53,693 bases of DNA from JALOAP01 sp964632355 (GCA_964632355.1 CAZWBW010000006.1:1-53693), one strand, 5' to 3'; numbered from the stretch's first letter, positions 8,426 through 16,912 are shown. The notes: generated from the letters alone by a model not told the origin. Made by a program: numbers and translations.

Positions 8426-8455
8426 TTGTTGTCAATGAAAATGCGGGCGTAGGAT
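8426..8455 (+). promoter_or_regulatory. Possible promoter of the sdh operon
   Basis: TTGTTG (8426-8431) and TAGGAT (8450-8455) are separated by 18 bases in the gap before sdhC. The -35 is weak, so this is only a candidate. It would leave a leader of about 60 bases with the ribosome site at 8514. Confidence 0.35.
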
Positions 8456-8524
8456 TCCGTGGGGTTGGGAAGCAACGGCGCCCGTACCCGGCAGTACCAT
8501 TGGTAAACCCCCTGGAGGTTGGGA

Positions 8525-9271
8525 ATGCTCAGCGGGACATCACGTCCACGTAGTGGGCCGATGCAGGTAATTCGAACGAAGCCTCGGCCAGCGGCGTGGG
8601 CTCTGGATTTCTATAGCTCCGCCATCGGCAAGAAAGCTGTGATGGCGGTTACAGGGATCATCCTGCTGGGCTTCGTGCTGGCGCACATGATCGGCAACCT
8701 GAAGCTGTACCAGGATGCCGCACACATGAATGCGTACGGCGAATACCTGCGGGAGATCGGCGAGCCGATCCTGCCACACACTGGCGCGCTCTGGATTCTG
8801 CGGATCGTCCTGATCCTCGCGTTTGCGCTACACATCCACGCAGCGGTCTCGCTGACGATGATGAACCGGCGAGCGCGCCCGGAAGGCTACAAGGGCGGGC
8901 GGCAGTATGTGGCAGCGAACTACGCGGCGCGGACGATGCGCTGGAGCGGGCTCATCGTCGGCGCATTTGTCCTGTTCCACCTGATGGACCTGACGTGGGG
9001 GAACGCGAACCCCGACTTCACGCGCGGGCAGCCGTACGAGAACGTCGTCGCGAGCTTCGAGCGTGTGCCGGTCGCACTGGTCTACATCGTCGCGAACGTG
9101 CTGCTGGGGATTCACATCTTCCACGGCGCGTGGAGCCTGTTTCAGTCTTTGGGGTGGAATCATCCACGCTTCAACCCATGGCGTAAGGCTTTCGCCTATG
9201 CATTTGCCGCGATCATCGTGATCGGTAATGTGTCGTTCCCCATTGCGGTGATGACAGGCATCGTCGAGTAA
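8525..9271 (+). CDS. sdhC: Succinate dehydrogenase cytochrome b subunit
   Basis: This is a membrane anchor of 248 residues with about five hydrophobic helices, matching the single-subunit cytochrome b558 type (as in Bacillus and Bacteroidetes) rather than the SdhC+SdhD pair. Typical segments are AVTGIILLGFVLAHMIGNLKLY, ALHIHAAVSLTMMNRRARP, a LFHLMDLTWG segment and LLGIHIFHGAWSLFQSLG. The histidines in helices 1, 2, 3 and 4 are the likely ligands of two hemes b. ATG 8525 has a perfect GGAGG six bases upstream; ATG 8561 is an alternative. sdhA follows 12 bases downstream. Confidence 0.93.
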   Translation: MLSGTSRPRSGPMQVIRTKPRPAAWALDFYSSAIGKKAVMAVTGIILLGFVLAHMIGNLKLYQDAAHMNAYGEYLREIGEPILPHTGALWILRIVLILAFALHIHAAVSLTMMNRRARPEGYKGGRQYVAANYAARTMRWSGLIVGAFVLFHLMDLTWGNANPDFTRGQPYENVVASFERVPVALVYIVANVLLGIHIFHGAWSLFQSLGWNHPRFNPWRKAFAYAFAAIIVIGNVSFPIAVMTGIVE

Positions 9272-9283
9272 GAGGGGGCAGAG

Positions 9284-10243
9284 ATGCTGGACAGCAAGAT
9301 TCCACCGGGACCACTGGCAGAAAAATGGGACAACCACCGCTTCAGCATGAAGCTGGTGGCGCCCCAGAACCGCCGTAAGTTCGAGATCATCGTCGTGGGG
9401 ACAGGTCTCGCAGGTGCTTCGGCCGCCGCAACGCTGGGCGAGCAGGGCTACAACGTGAAGTCGTTCTGCTTCCAGGACAGCCCGCGGCGCGCGCACCGCA
9501 GGGCGGCATTAACGCCGCGAAGAACTACAAGAACGACGGCGACAGCGTCTATCGCCTCTTCTACGACACCATCAAGGGCGGTGACTATCGCGCCCGCGAA
9601 GCGAACGTCTACCGGCTCGCGCAGGTCAGCGTGAACATCATCGACCAGTGCGCCGCACAGGGCGTGCCGTTCGCGCGGGAGTACGGTGGCCTGTTGGACA
9701 ACCGCTCGTTCGGTGGTGCCCAGGTTTCGCGAACGTTCTACGCCCGCGGCCAGACCGGGCAGCAGCTCGAACTCGGTGCGTACCAGGCACTGATGCGGCA
9801 GGTGGAGCTCGGCACCGTGAAGCTCTACCCGCGGCACGAGATGCTCGAGCTGGTGATCAAAGACGGCCGCGCGGCGGGCATCGTCGTCCGCGACCTGGTG
9901 ACGGGCGAGATCACGTCGCATTCGGCACACGCGGTTGTGCTTGCGACGGGTGGCTACAGCAACGTCTTCTTCCTTTCGACGGGCGCGAAGGGCTGCAACG
10001 CGACGGCCATCTGGCGAGCTCACCGGAAGGGGGCCTACTTCGCGAACCCGTGCTTCACGCAGATCCACCCGACCTGCATCCCGCAGAGCGGCGAGTACCA
10101 GTCGAAGCTCACGCTGATGAGCGAGTCGCTGCGCAACGACGGCCGGGTCTGGGTCCCCAAGAAGGCCGAAGACGTTACGAAGGCTCCCAATCGGATCCCC
10201 GAAGAGGACCGAGACTATTACCTCGAGCGGCTCTACCCGAGCT
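9284..10243 (+). pseudogene. sdhA: Succinate dehydrogenase flavoprotein, 5' part (frameshifted, ends at gap)
   Basis: This is the N-terminal part of SdhA. The Rossmann FAD motif IVVGTGLAGASAAATLGEQG lies at about residues 35-54. The frame is lost just after codon 71 (His in PRRAH) near 9497. The other reading frame resumes at 9499 with QGGINAAKNYKNDGDS and runs cleanly to the N gap. Family members read RRAHS(I/V)AAQGGIN here, so about ten bases are missing at the FAD-attaching histidine. The end repeats a segment also present after the gap (RDYYLERLYP versus RDYVLERRYP). Both defects next to an N run suggest assembly trouble, not a real loss of complex II. ATG 9284 is preceded by GAGGGGG. Confidence 0.85.
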
Positions 10244-10253
10244 NNNNNNNNNN
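10244..10253. other. Assembly gap (10 N)
   Basis: Ten undetermined bases fall inside sdhA. The sequences on the two sides encode overlapping versions of the same protein segment, so the true distance may be negative (an unmerged overlap). Confidence 0.99.
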
Positions 10254-11267
10254 ACACGCCACCCGAACGATATCCCCGAGGAGGAGCGGGACTACGTCCT
10301 CGAGCGGCGCTATCCGGCGTTCGCGAACCTGGTTCCTCGCGACGTGGCTTCGCGTGCGGCGAAGCTGCAGGTGGACCAGGGCTTCGGTGTGGGCGAACTC
10401 CACAACGGCGTGTACCTGGACTTCCGGGACGCCATCAGGCGGCTGGGGCGGGCAACGATCGAACAGCGCTACGGCAACCTGTTCGACATGTACCGGAACA
10501 TCACCGGCGACGACCCGTACGAAGTGCCGATGCGCATCTACCCGGCGCCGCACTACACGATGGGCGGCCTGTGGGTCGACTACAACCTGATGAGCAACAT
10601 CCCGGGCCTGTTCGTCATCGGCGAGGCGAACTTCTCGGACCATGGTGCGAACCGGCTCGGTGCGAGCGCACTGATGCAGGGCCTCGCGGACGGGTACTTC
10701 ATCCTCCCGTCGACGATTACGGGCGAACTGGCGGAGCAGCTTGGCTCGCCGCCGCCCGACCCGAACGGGCCGGAATTCAAGGACGCCGAGCAGGCTGTCC
10801 GCGACCGGATCAGCACGCTGCTGAGCATTCGCGGCAAGCGGTCAGTCGACTCGTTCCACCGGCAGCTCGGAAAGATCCTGTGGGACTACTGCGGTATGGC
10901 GCGCAACGCCGACGGACTGAAGCAGGCGCGGACGATGATCTACGACCTGCGCGAGGAGTTCTGGTCGGACGTGAAGGTGCTCGGTGAGAGCGAGACGCTG
11001 AACCAGTCGCTGGAGAAGGCGGGGCGCGTCGCCGACTTCTTCGAGCTTGGCATGCTGATGTGCCAGGACGCGCTGCACCGCGAAGAATCGTGCGGCGGCC
11101 ACTTCCGCGAGGAGTACCAGACGCCCGACGGCGAGGCGCTTCGCGACGACGAGAACTTTGCGTACGTTGCGGCCTGGGAATTCCAGGGCGAAGACAAGCC
11201 GGCGGTCCTGCACAAGGAGCCGCTCGTGTTCGAATACGCCCATCCGACGCAGAGGAGCTACAAGTGA
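10254..11267 (+). CDS. sdhA: Succinate dehydrogenase flavoprotein, 3' part
   Basis: This is the C-terminal two thirds of the catalytic flavoprotein that oxidises succinate to fumarate, open from the gap to the TGA at 11265-11267. It carries the family motifs RRYPAFANLVPRDVASRAAK, MRIYPAPHYTMGGLWVDYN with the substrate-binding HYTMGG, and the FAD-domain segment FVIGEANFSDHGANRLGASAL. The helical C-terminal domain (DSFHRQLGKILWDYCGM, EESCGGHFREEYQT) resembles the Bacillus/epsilon-type SdhA. The frame differs from both frames used upstream of the gap. The stop overlaps the sdhB GTG by four bases. Confidence 0.92.
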   Translation, partial: TRHPNDIPEEERDYVLERRYPAFANLVPRDVASRAAKLQVDQGFGVGELHNGVYLDFRDAIRRLGRATIEQRYGNLFDMYRNITGDDPYEVPMRIYPAPHYTMGGLWVDYNLMSNIPGLFVIGEANFSDHGANRLGASALMQGLADGYFILPSTITGELAEQLGSPPPDPNGPEFKDAEQAVRDRISTLLSIRGKRSVDSFHRQLGKILWDYCGMARNADGLKQARTMIYDLREEFWSDVKVLGESETLNQSLEKAGRVADFFELGMLMCQDALHREESCGGHFREEYQTPDGEALRDDENFAYVAAWEFQGEDKPAVLHKEPLVFEYAHPTQRSYK

Positions 11268-12049
11268 CGCTGAACCTGACGCTAAAGGTCTGGCGACAGC
11301 CGGGCCCGGACGCCCCGGGCGAGTTCGAGGTTTACAAGCTGGACGGCATCAACGAGGACGCATCGTTCCTCGAGATGTTGGACGTGCTGAACGAGCGGCT
11401 CATTGCGGCGGACAAGGAGCCAGTCGCGTTCGACCACGACTGCCGTGAAGGCATCTGTGGCTCCTGCGGCGTGGTTATCAACGGCATTCCCCACGGCCCC
11501 GTCCAGGGCGTGACGACCTGCCAGCTCCACATGCGCAACTTCAAGGATGGCGACACCATCGTCATCGAGCCGTGGCGCGCGCGGGCGTTCCCCGTCATCA
11601 AGGACCTGGTGGTCGACCGCACGGCGCTGGACCGGATCATCCAGGCTGGTGGCTACATCACAGCCCCCACGGGAAGCGCCCGGGACGCCAACCTGACGCT
11701 CGTCCCGAAGGCGATCGCCGACCAGGCGATGGACGCCGCAGCGTGCATCGGCTGCGGTGCGTGTGTGGCCGCGTGCCCGAACGGCGCCGCTCAACTCTTC
11801 ACTTCGGCGAAGATTTCGCACCTGAACCTGCTCCCCCAGGGCCAGCCGGAGCGCTGGGCACGCACGGTTGCGATGGTCAACCGGATGGAAGACTACTTCG
11901 GGAGCTGCACGAACTACCGCGAATGCGAGGCGGTGTGCCCAGCGGGCATCAGCGTCGACTTCATCGCGAAGATGAACCGGGATTACCTGAAGGCGAAGTT
12001 CAAGGATCCGCGGTCGCTGGTGCGTCAAGCCGACGCGATGGAAGACTAA
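11264..12049 (+). CDS. sdhB: Succinate dehydrogenase iron-sulfur subunit
   Basis: This 261-residue subunit passes electrons from FAD to the quinone site. The [2Fe-2S] ligands are in CREGICGSCG and the later CQLHMR. The 4Fe-4S and 3Fe-4S ligands are in CIGCGACVAACPNG and CTNYRECEAVCPAGIS. GTG 11264 overlaps the sdhA stop (GTGA), which gives coupling; upstream sequence in this frame lies inside sdhA. A strong terminator follows at once. Confidence 0.95.
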   Translation: MTLNLTLKVWRQPGPDAPGEFEVYKLDGINEDASFLEMLDVLNERLIAADKEPVAFDHDCREGICGSCGVVINGIPHGPVQGVTTCQLHMRNFKDGDTIVIEPWRARAFPVIKDLVVDRTALDRIIQAGGYITAPTGSARDANLTLVPKAIADQAMDAAACIGCGACVAACPNGAAQLFTSAKISHLNLLPQGQPERWARTVAMVNRMEDYFGSCTNYRECEAVCPAGISVDFIAKMNRDYLKAKFKDPRSLVRQADAMED

Positions 12050-12054
12050 GACCA

Positions 12055-12080
12055 ACGGGGTGGCTCGAAAGCCACCCCGT
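12055..12080. terminator. Bidirectional terminator between sdhB and SDR
   Basis: An 11-bp perfect stem (ACGGGGTGGCT with AGCCACCCCGT) closes a CGAA tetraloop, followed by TTCTTGT. It can serve sdhB on the plus strand and the convergent SDR on the minus strand. Confidence 0.85.
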
Positions 12081-12106
12081 TCTTGTCGTGCGACTCCGCA
12101 GCGGAT

Positions 12107-12868
12107 CTAGCGCGGGGCCATCCGAAGCGCGCCGTCGAGGCGAATGGTTTCGCCGTTCAGCATGGGGTTCTCGACGATGTGAGCGGCGAGGCGGGCGTAC
12201 TCTTCCGGATGCCCGAGGCGCTGCGGGAAGGGCACGCTGGCGCCGAGCGACTGGCGGGCAGGCTCCGGGAGCCCCATCAGCATCGGCGTGAGGAAGAGGC
12301 CGGGGGCGATGGTGCAGCAGCGGATGCCATCGCGGGCGAGGTCGCGCGCGATCGGGAGTGTCATGCCAACCACGCCACCCTTCGAGGCGGAGTACGCGAC
12401 CTGGCCAATCTGGCCTTCGAACGCAGCGACCGAAGCGGTGTTGATGATCACGCCCCGTTCGCCGTCGGCGTTCGGTTCGTTGCGGAACATGCGCGCGGCC
12501 GCGAGGCGCGAGACGTTGAAGGTCCCGATGAGGTTGACCTCGATGACGCGCCGGAAGGAGGCGAGGTCGTGGAGGCGGCCGTCGCTGGAGGCGATCTTGG
12601 CGGCTGTGCCGATGCCCGCGCAGTTCACCACAACGTGAATGCCACCGAACGCATCCAACGCCTGGTCCAGTGCCGCTGTTACCTGTTCTTCGTTGGCGAC
12701 GTCGGCCTGGGCGAAGATGCTGCCGTTGCCGATCGACTGCGCGACTTCCTCGCCCTTGAGGTCGAGGATGAGCACCTTGGCGCCGCGGCGTGCGAACTCG
12801 CGGGCGGTCGCCTCACCAAGGCCCGAGCCGCCGCCAGTTACCACCACGCCAAGTCCGTTGATGTCCAT
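12107..12868 (-). CDS. Short-chain dehydrogenase, 3-hydroxyacyl-CoA dehydrogenase type 2-like
   Basis: This is a 253-residue SDR. The cofactor motif is TGGGSGLG (11-18), the structural motif NCAG (82-85), and the catalytic residues are Ser146, Tyr159 and Lys163 (YSASKGG). The length and segments such as GVIINTASVAAFEGQIGQVAY and APGLFLTPML closely resemble HSD10/3-hydroxyacyl-CoA dehydrogenase type II, which oxidises 3-hydroxyacyl-CoA in fatty-acid or isoleucine breakdown. The start at 12868 has CAGGAGAAC as ribosome site. Divergent from the next gene. Confidence 0.87.
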   Translation of the reverse strand: MDINGLGVVVTGGGSGLGEATAREFARRGAKVLILDLKGEEVAQSIGNGSIFAQADVANEEQVTAALDQALDAFGGIHVVVNCAGIGTAAKIASSDGRLHDLASFRRVIEVNLIGTFNVSRLAAARMFRNEPNADGERGVIINTASVAAFEGQIGQVAYSASKGGVVGMTLPIARDLARDGIRCCTIAPGLFLTPMLMGLPEPARQSLGASVPFPQRLGHPEEYARLAAHIVENPMLNGETIRLDGALRMAPR

Positions 12869-12904
12869 GAGGTTCTCCTGCAGGTGTAGTGATTCGGTTC
12901 TACC

Positions 12905-13558
12905 ATGCCCTACCGAAAGGGGCACAAAGGCGGCGTGAACAGTGACGACCTGCTGATTGACGGAGCGGAAGGTGCGCCGAGGACACTGGTCCTCGCCCAT
13001 GGCGCGGGGGCGCCGATGGACAGCCCCTATATGGCGTACTTCGCGGAGCGGCTGGCCGGCCCGGCGCTCCGGGTGGTGCGTTTCGAATTTCCGTACATGC
13101 GCGCGCGACGGGAAGGCGGCGGCCGGAAACCGCCCGATCGCGAAGCGGTGCTCCTCGAAACGTGGCGAGAGGTAGTGCGGACGCTCGGGAAGCCGGAGGA
13201 GACCATCATCGGCGGGAAGTCGATGGGCGGGCGCATGGCGAGCATGGTGGCGGACGAACTCGGCGTGCGGGGGCTGGTGTGCCTCGGGTACCCGTTCCAT
13301 GCGCCCGGGCGGCCCGAGAAGCCACGCATCGAACACCTGCGTGACCTTCGCACCCCGGCGCTCATCGTGCAGGGCACGCGTGACCCCTTCGGATCACCCG
13401 ACGAGGTCGCGGGCTACGGGCTGGCCGAGGGGATCCGGGTTCGCTGGCTCGAGGACGGCGACCACGACCTCAAGCCGCGGAAAACGTCCGGCCGCACGCA
13501 GCGCGAACTCTGGGACGAGGCGATCGCGGTGCTCCGGGAGTTCGTCGCGGAGCTCTAG
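12905..13558 (+). CDS. Alpha/beta hydrolase, KANL3/Tex30-like
   Basis: This 217-residue protein has an alpha/beta hydrolase fold of the Tex30/KANL3 type. The oxyanion segment LVLAHGAGAPMDSPYM is near residue 28, the nucleophile elbow is GGKSMGGRMAS (Ser near 107), the acid is in IVQGTRDPFGSPDEV and the His in EDGDHDLKPRK. The natural substrate is unknown. The ATG at 12905 is the furthest in-frame start; GTG 12935 is an alternative that removes a basic 10-residue lead. The last four bases overlap the end of the convergent DinB-like gene. Confidence 0.8.
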   Translation: MPYRKGHKGGVNSDDLLIDGAEGAPRTLVLAHGAGAPMDSPYMAYFAERLAGPALRVVRFEFPYMRARREGGGRKPPDREAVLLETWREVVRTLGKPEETIIGGKSMGGRMASMVADELGVRGLVCLGYPFHAPGRPEKPRIEHLRDLRTPALIVQGTRDPFGSPDEVAGYGLAEGIRVRWLEDGDHDLKPRKTSGRTQRELWDEAIAVLREFVAEL

Positions 13559-14055
13559 GCCCCGGGCGGCAAGTCCGGAGCTTCGCCCGGGCGGGGGCGG
13601 CCGCCCGCTGCCCAGCGGATGTAGTCCAGTTCGCCGGTCGAGACGCCCGCGCGGGCGAGTTCCCACGCCAGTTCGGCACGGTGCTGAGCGCTATGCGAGA
13701 GCACCTGGGCAATGAGCACCGAAACGGGGAATGCGCGATCCCACCAGGGCACGAAGCACTCACGCTCGAGCGTCGCCTCGTCGAGTCTGTCGGCGAGGGC
13801 CGCGAAGTCGGCGCCGGTTTCGTCGACGTAGCGCTGAAGGTTGGCGAACTCGCGAGGGGGCCGCGGAGGAACGTTGTTCTCGCGGAGGACATCGAGGAAC
13901 CCGCGTTCCACCTCCGCCAGGTGATACGCGCGCTCGAAGAGTGGCTCGCCGTCGTACGCGGCGGACTCGAGGAGGGCGGGCTGGTGTTCGAACGCGGCGA
14001 GGACGGTGTGGTTCGCCCAGGCGTTATGTCGTAGCTGCTCTGCGAGGGTGTTCAT
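13555..14055 (-). CDS. DinB-like four-helix bundle protein
   Basis: The 166 residues match the DinB/YfiT metal-binding four-helix-bundle family: N-terminal LRHNAWANHTVLAAF, central YHLAEVERGFLDVL and C-terminal VLSHSAQHRAELAWEL. The three histidines in those helices (HNAW region, YHLAE and HSAQH) are the expected metal ligands. Family members include thiol-dependent transferases and proteins of unknown function, so no reaction is assigned. GGAGG lies six bases before the ATG. It is convergent with the hydrolase, with a four-base overlap of stops. Confidence 0.75.
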   Translation of the reverse strand: MNTLAEQLRHNAWANHTVLAAFEHQPALLESAAYDGEPLFERAYHLAEVERGFLDVLRENNVPPRPPREFANLQRYVDETGADFAALADRLDEATLERECFVPWWDRAFPVSVLIAQVLSHSAQHRAELAWELARAGVSTGELDYIRWAAGGRPRPGEAPDLPPGA

Positions 14056-14131
14056 GTGTCCTCCGTCCCGGGCGGGGTGGGTGTGGAATCGTACAACCGG
14101 GCGTGCTGGCGGGATGCGGGAGGTAGCTGGG

Positions 14132-14521
14132 TTATTCGACGTCGAGGCGCTCGTCGCGCTCGATCTCGCCGCGCGCCAGGGCGGACACGCGGTGCGACAG
14201 CTTCCCGGAGCCCTTCACCAGTGGGCCGAACTTCCAGGCCACCGCCTCTTCGAACACTTCTGCGGTCTGGCGCGGAATCGATCCTTCGTTTGCCATGATC
14301 CAGGAGCCCGCGAGGAGCCGGAGGTGGTAGGAGCATGCTCCGCTGTAGAACTCGCGGTCGATTTCGCGAACGAGGTCGGGTTCTTCGCGGAGAACGACAT
14401 CGGCGAGGGCTTGCGCCGGGCGCGCGACGAACGGGTCGCGGTCTACCACTCGCCCGAACGATGTCATCAGCCGGCCGTAGATGTCCTCGGTGATCAGTGG
14501 CTTGCGGCGGAACAATGGCAT
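14132..14521 (-). CDS. Conserved hypothetical protein, 129 residues
   Basis: I do not recognise a family. The protein is mixed charged and helical, with a motif-like centre EFYSGACSYHLRLLAGSWIMANEG and a charged C-terminus. There is no signal peptide or membrane segment. A GGGAGG ribosome site precedes the ATG at 14521, and codon use matches the neighbours, so I regard it as real. It is divergent from mobA, sharing a 48-base intergenic region. Confidence 0.65.
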   Translation of the reverse strand: MPLFRRKPLITEDIYGRLMTSFGRVVDRDPFVARPAQALADVVLREEPDLVREIDREFYSGACSYHLRLLAGSWIMANEGSIPRQTAEVFEEAVAWKFGPLVKGSGKLSHRVSALARGEIERDERLDVE

Positions 14522-14557
14522 AGTTGGTAGGCCTCCCTGGCCGATCTTACAACCGGC

Positions 14558-14563
14558 TAGGAT
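14558..14563 (+). promoter_or_regulatory. -10 box (TAGGAT) for leaderless mobA
   Basis: TAGGAT is followed by CGCTTC and the GTG at 14570, a six-base gap with no Shine-Dalgarno. Confidence 0.45.
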
Positions 14564-14569
14564 CGCTTC

Positions 14570-15241
14570 GTGGCAGGCAACGTGGATGTCACCGGGATCG
14601 TACTCGCGGGCGGTTCGAGTAAACGGTTCGGCTCGGACAAGGCCTGGGCGGAGCTCGATGGGCGGCCGCTGCTGCAGTGGGTGGCGAATGCGCTGGCAAC
14701 GGTGTGCCGCGAAGTGATAGTCGTGCGTGCCCGGAGCCAGCGGCTACCGGCCGTCGCGCTGGACGTGCCGGCGCGGTTGGTGACCGACGAAGTCGAAGGA
14801 CAGGGGCCGCTCGCCGGGCTCTTCTCAGCATTCGCACAGGCAGAGACGGAGTACTGCGTGGTAGCGCCGGTCGACGTGCCGCTGCTTCGGCCAGCGCTGG
14901 TGCGGCTGCTCGCCGAACGGGTGCAGGGGCACGACGTCGCTGTGCCGGTTGTCCGGGGATACCGGGAGCCGCTGCTGGCGGCGTACCGTTCGACGCGCTG
15001 CGAACAGCGATTCCGCGAGAGCTTCGCGGCAGGCAACCGGAAAGTCGGCGCGGCGTACGAAGGGCTCGACGTGCTGGAGGTGACGGAGCGAATGCTGCGA
15101 GTGGTGGATGCCGACCTGCGGAGCTTTCGAAACGCGAACGAACCGGAGGTCCTGGCGAGCCTCGGGGAGTTCCTGCGGAAGGGGTCCGGGGGCGCGGAGG
15201 CATTCTCGCATGCGATTGAGCGCAGCCGGAATTCCGGTTGA
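14570..15241 (+). CDS. mobA: Molybdenum cofactor guanylyltransferase
   Basis: MobA attaches GMP to molybdopterin to form the guanine dinucleotide cofactor. The 223-residue protein starts with the nucleotidyltransferase signature LAGGSSKRFGSDKA (about 11-24) and has the metal-binding VAPVDVPLLRP (about 98-108), followed by VVRGYREPLLAAYR. The C-terminal part ends in FRNANEPEVL, typical of MobA (family NINTPED). A related activity on another nucleotide sugar cannot be excluded. A molybdopterin-type oxidoreductase occurs at 42064 in the same window. Confidence 0.85.
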   Translation: MAGNVDVTGIVLAGGSSKRFGSDKAWAELDGRPLLQWVANALATVCREVIVVRARSQRLPAVALDVPARLVTDEVEGQGPLAGLFSAFAQAETEYCVVAPVDVPLLRPALVRLLAERVQGHDVAVPVVRGYREPLLAAYRSTRCEQRFRESFAAGNRKVGAAYEGLDVLEVTERMLRVVDADLRSFRNANEPEVLASLGEFLRKGSGGAEAFSHAIERSRNSG

Positions 15242-15265
15242 CAGGCCTTATCCGCTCCCTATGAT
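15238..15265 (+). promoter_or_regulatory. Strong sigma-70-type promoter (TTGACA-N16-TATGAT)
   Basis: TTGACA at 15238-15243 and TATGAT at 15260-15265 have a 16-base spacer. The -35 matches the consensus fully and the -10 at five of six. The -35 overlaps the mobA stop codon. The expected start near 15272 gives a leader of about 130 bases before the AAA+ ATPase at 15404. Confidence 0.75.
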
Positions 15266-15403
15266 CGGTGCGAGTGCTGGTGGGGCATTCGGTAACGCCG
15301 CCGCACATATTACGAATCGGGCGAAGGAACGAGCCCGGTGACGGGCCCGGCCGATCGTCCTGTTCCCCACGGCCGCATACCGAGGGCCGGGGAGGGGGTA
15401 CCT

Positions 15404-16804
15404 GTGACGACTCTCGAACGACCGCGAACTCTCGGCGAACTCAGGGCTTCTGGATACGAGGTACTGCCCGTCCGTGAGGAGATGCGGCGCAACCTCATTC
15501 GCAAGATTCGAAACAACGAGCCGCTGTTTCCCGGCGTTTTCGGTTACGACGAGACTGTCATCCCGCACATCGTCAACGCGGTGCTGGCCGGCCAGGACAT
15601 CATCTTCCTCGGCGAGCGAGGGCAGGCGAAGTCGCGCATCATCCGGTCGATGATCTCCCTGCTCGACGAGGCGACGCCGGTCCTCGCGGGCTGTGAGATT
15701 CCCGAGAACCCGTACAACCCGATCACGCAGCAGGGGCGGGACATCGTCGCCGAACAGGGCGACAACGCCGAGCTCCGGTGGTTGAGCCGGGAAGAGCGGT
15801 ACGGCGAGAAACTCGCCACCCCGGACATCACCATCGCCGACCTCATCGGCGAAGTGGACCCGATCAAGGTCGCGGAGGGGCGGTACCTTTCGGACGAACT
15901 GACGATCCACTACGGGCTTATCCCGCGGACGAACCGGGGCATCTTCTGCATCAACGAGCTCCCGGACCTCGCCGAACGCATCCAGGTCGGCCTGTTGAAC
16001 ATCATGGAAGAGCGCGATGTGCAGATCCGGGGCTACCGGATCCGGCTGCCGCTCGACGTGTTCGTGGTCGCGAGCGCCAACCCGGAGGACTACACGAACC
16101 GCGGCCGCATCATCACGCCGCTGAAGGACCGGTACGGCGCACAGATTCGCACGCACTACCCGCTCCGCATCGAGCACGAGATCGACATCATGGAGGCGGA
16201 GCACCACGCGGTGCCGGCCGATTTCCAGGTGTCGGTCCCGCAGTACATGAAGGAAATCATCGCGGAGATTTCGCGGCTCGCGCGGCGCAGCCCGGATGTA
16301 AACCAGCGGTCGGGCGTGAGCGTGCGGGCGAGCATCGCGAACTACGAGAGTATGCTCGCCAACGCCCTGCGGCGCGCCATCCTGACGGGTGAGGACCTGG
16401 TGGTACCGCGAGTGAGCGACCTGCCGTACGTTATCCCCACGCTGGCGGGGAAGGTCGAGTTCGAAACCGTCGAGGACGGGCGCGAGGATCAGATCATCGA
16501 GAAGCTGATCCAGGGCGCCGTGGTCGCCGTGTTCAACCGCTACTTCAACCTCGGCGAACTGGAACCGGTGGTGAACCGCTTCAAGGCCGGGTATGCCGCG
16601 GAAGTCGGCGACCTGACGCCGAGCGACCAGTATCTGCGACTGGCCAAGGACGTCGACGGCATGTGGCCAGCGCTGGAGAAGCTGGGAGCCACGGGAACGC
16701 CCGGCGAAACCGCGGCGGGCGTCGAGTTCCTCCTCGACGGTCTGCACCTGAACAAGCGGCTCAACAAGGACCGCGTGGGCGGCCGGACGCAGTACCGGGG
16801 GTAG
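15404..16804 (+). CDS. MoxR/ChlI-type AAA+ ATPase
   Basis: This is a 466-residue AAA+ ATPase of the magnesium-chelatase/MoxR class. Walker A is GERGQAKSR, the Walker B region is RGIFCINELPDL, and the following LLNIMEERDVQIRGYRIRLPLD and VVASANPEDYTNRGRIITPLKDRYGAQ are the standard ChlI/RavA-like segments. Such ATPases usually remodel a partner through a VWA-domain protein, but none is adjacent or anywhere in this window. GTG 15404 is chosen because GGGAGGGGG lies about six bases upstream; an in-frame GTG at 15338 lacks a ribosome site. It is driven by the consensus-like promoter at 15238 and has its own terminator. Confidence 0.85.
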   Translation: MTTLERPRTLGELRASGYEVLPVREEMRRNLIRKIRNNEPLFPGVFGYDETVIPHIVNAVLAGQDIIFLGERGQAKSRIIRSMISLLDEATPVLAGCEIPENPYNPITQQGRDIVAEQGDNAELRWLSREERYGEKLATPDITIADLIGEVDPIKVAEGRYLSDELTIHYGLIPRTNRGIFCINELPDLAERIQVGLLNIMEERDVQIRGYRIRLPLDVFVVASANPEDYTNRGRIITPLKDRYGAQIRTHYPLRIEHEIDIMEAEHHAVPADFQVSVPQYMKEIIAEISRLARRSPDVNQRSGVSVRASIANYESMLANALRRAILTGEDLVVPRVSDLPYVIPTLAGKVEFETVEDGREDQIIEKLIQGAVVAVFNRYFNLGELEPVVNRFKAGYAAEVGDLTPSDQYLRLAKDVDGMWPALEKLGATGTPGETAAGVEFLLDGLHLNKRLNKDRVGGRTQYRG

Positions 16805-16828
16805 ATCGCTCCGAACGCGACGCAATCT

Positions 16829-16858
16829 AAAGGCAGGAGCAGGGTGCTCCCGCCTTTT
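16829..16858 (+). terminator. Terminator after AAA+ ATPase gene
   Basis: AAGGCAGGAGCA pairs with TGCTCCCGCCTT around a short GGG loop with one mismatch, followed by TT. It lies 25 bases after the stop. Confidence 0.75.
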
Positions 16859-16900
16859 CCATAGCCACGACGGGGGTTCATCTGGCCACCTCCGCTACGG

Positions 16901-16906
16901 CATGAT
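16901..16906 (+). promoter_or_regulatory. Possible -10 box (CATGAT) before GNAT pseudogene
   Basis: CATGAT is followed by TGGCGC and the GTG at 16913, a six-base gap equal to the other leaderless candidates. Confidence 0.3.
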
Positions 16907-16912
16907 TGGCGC

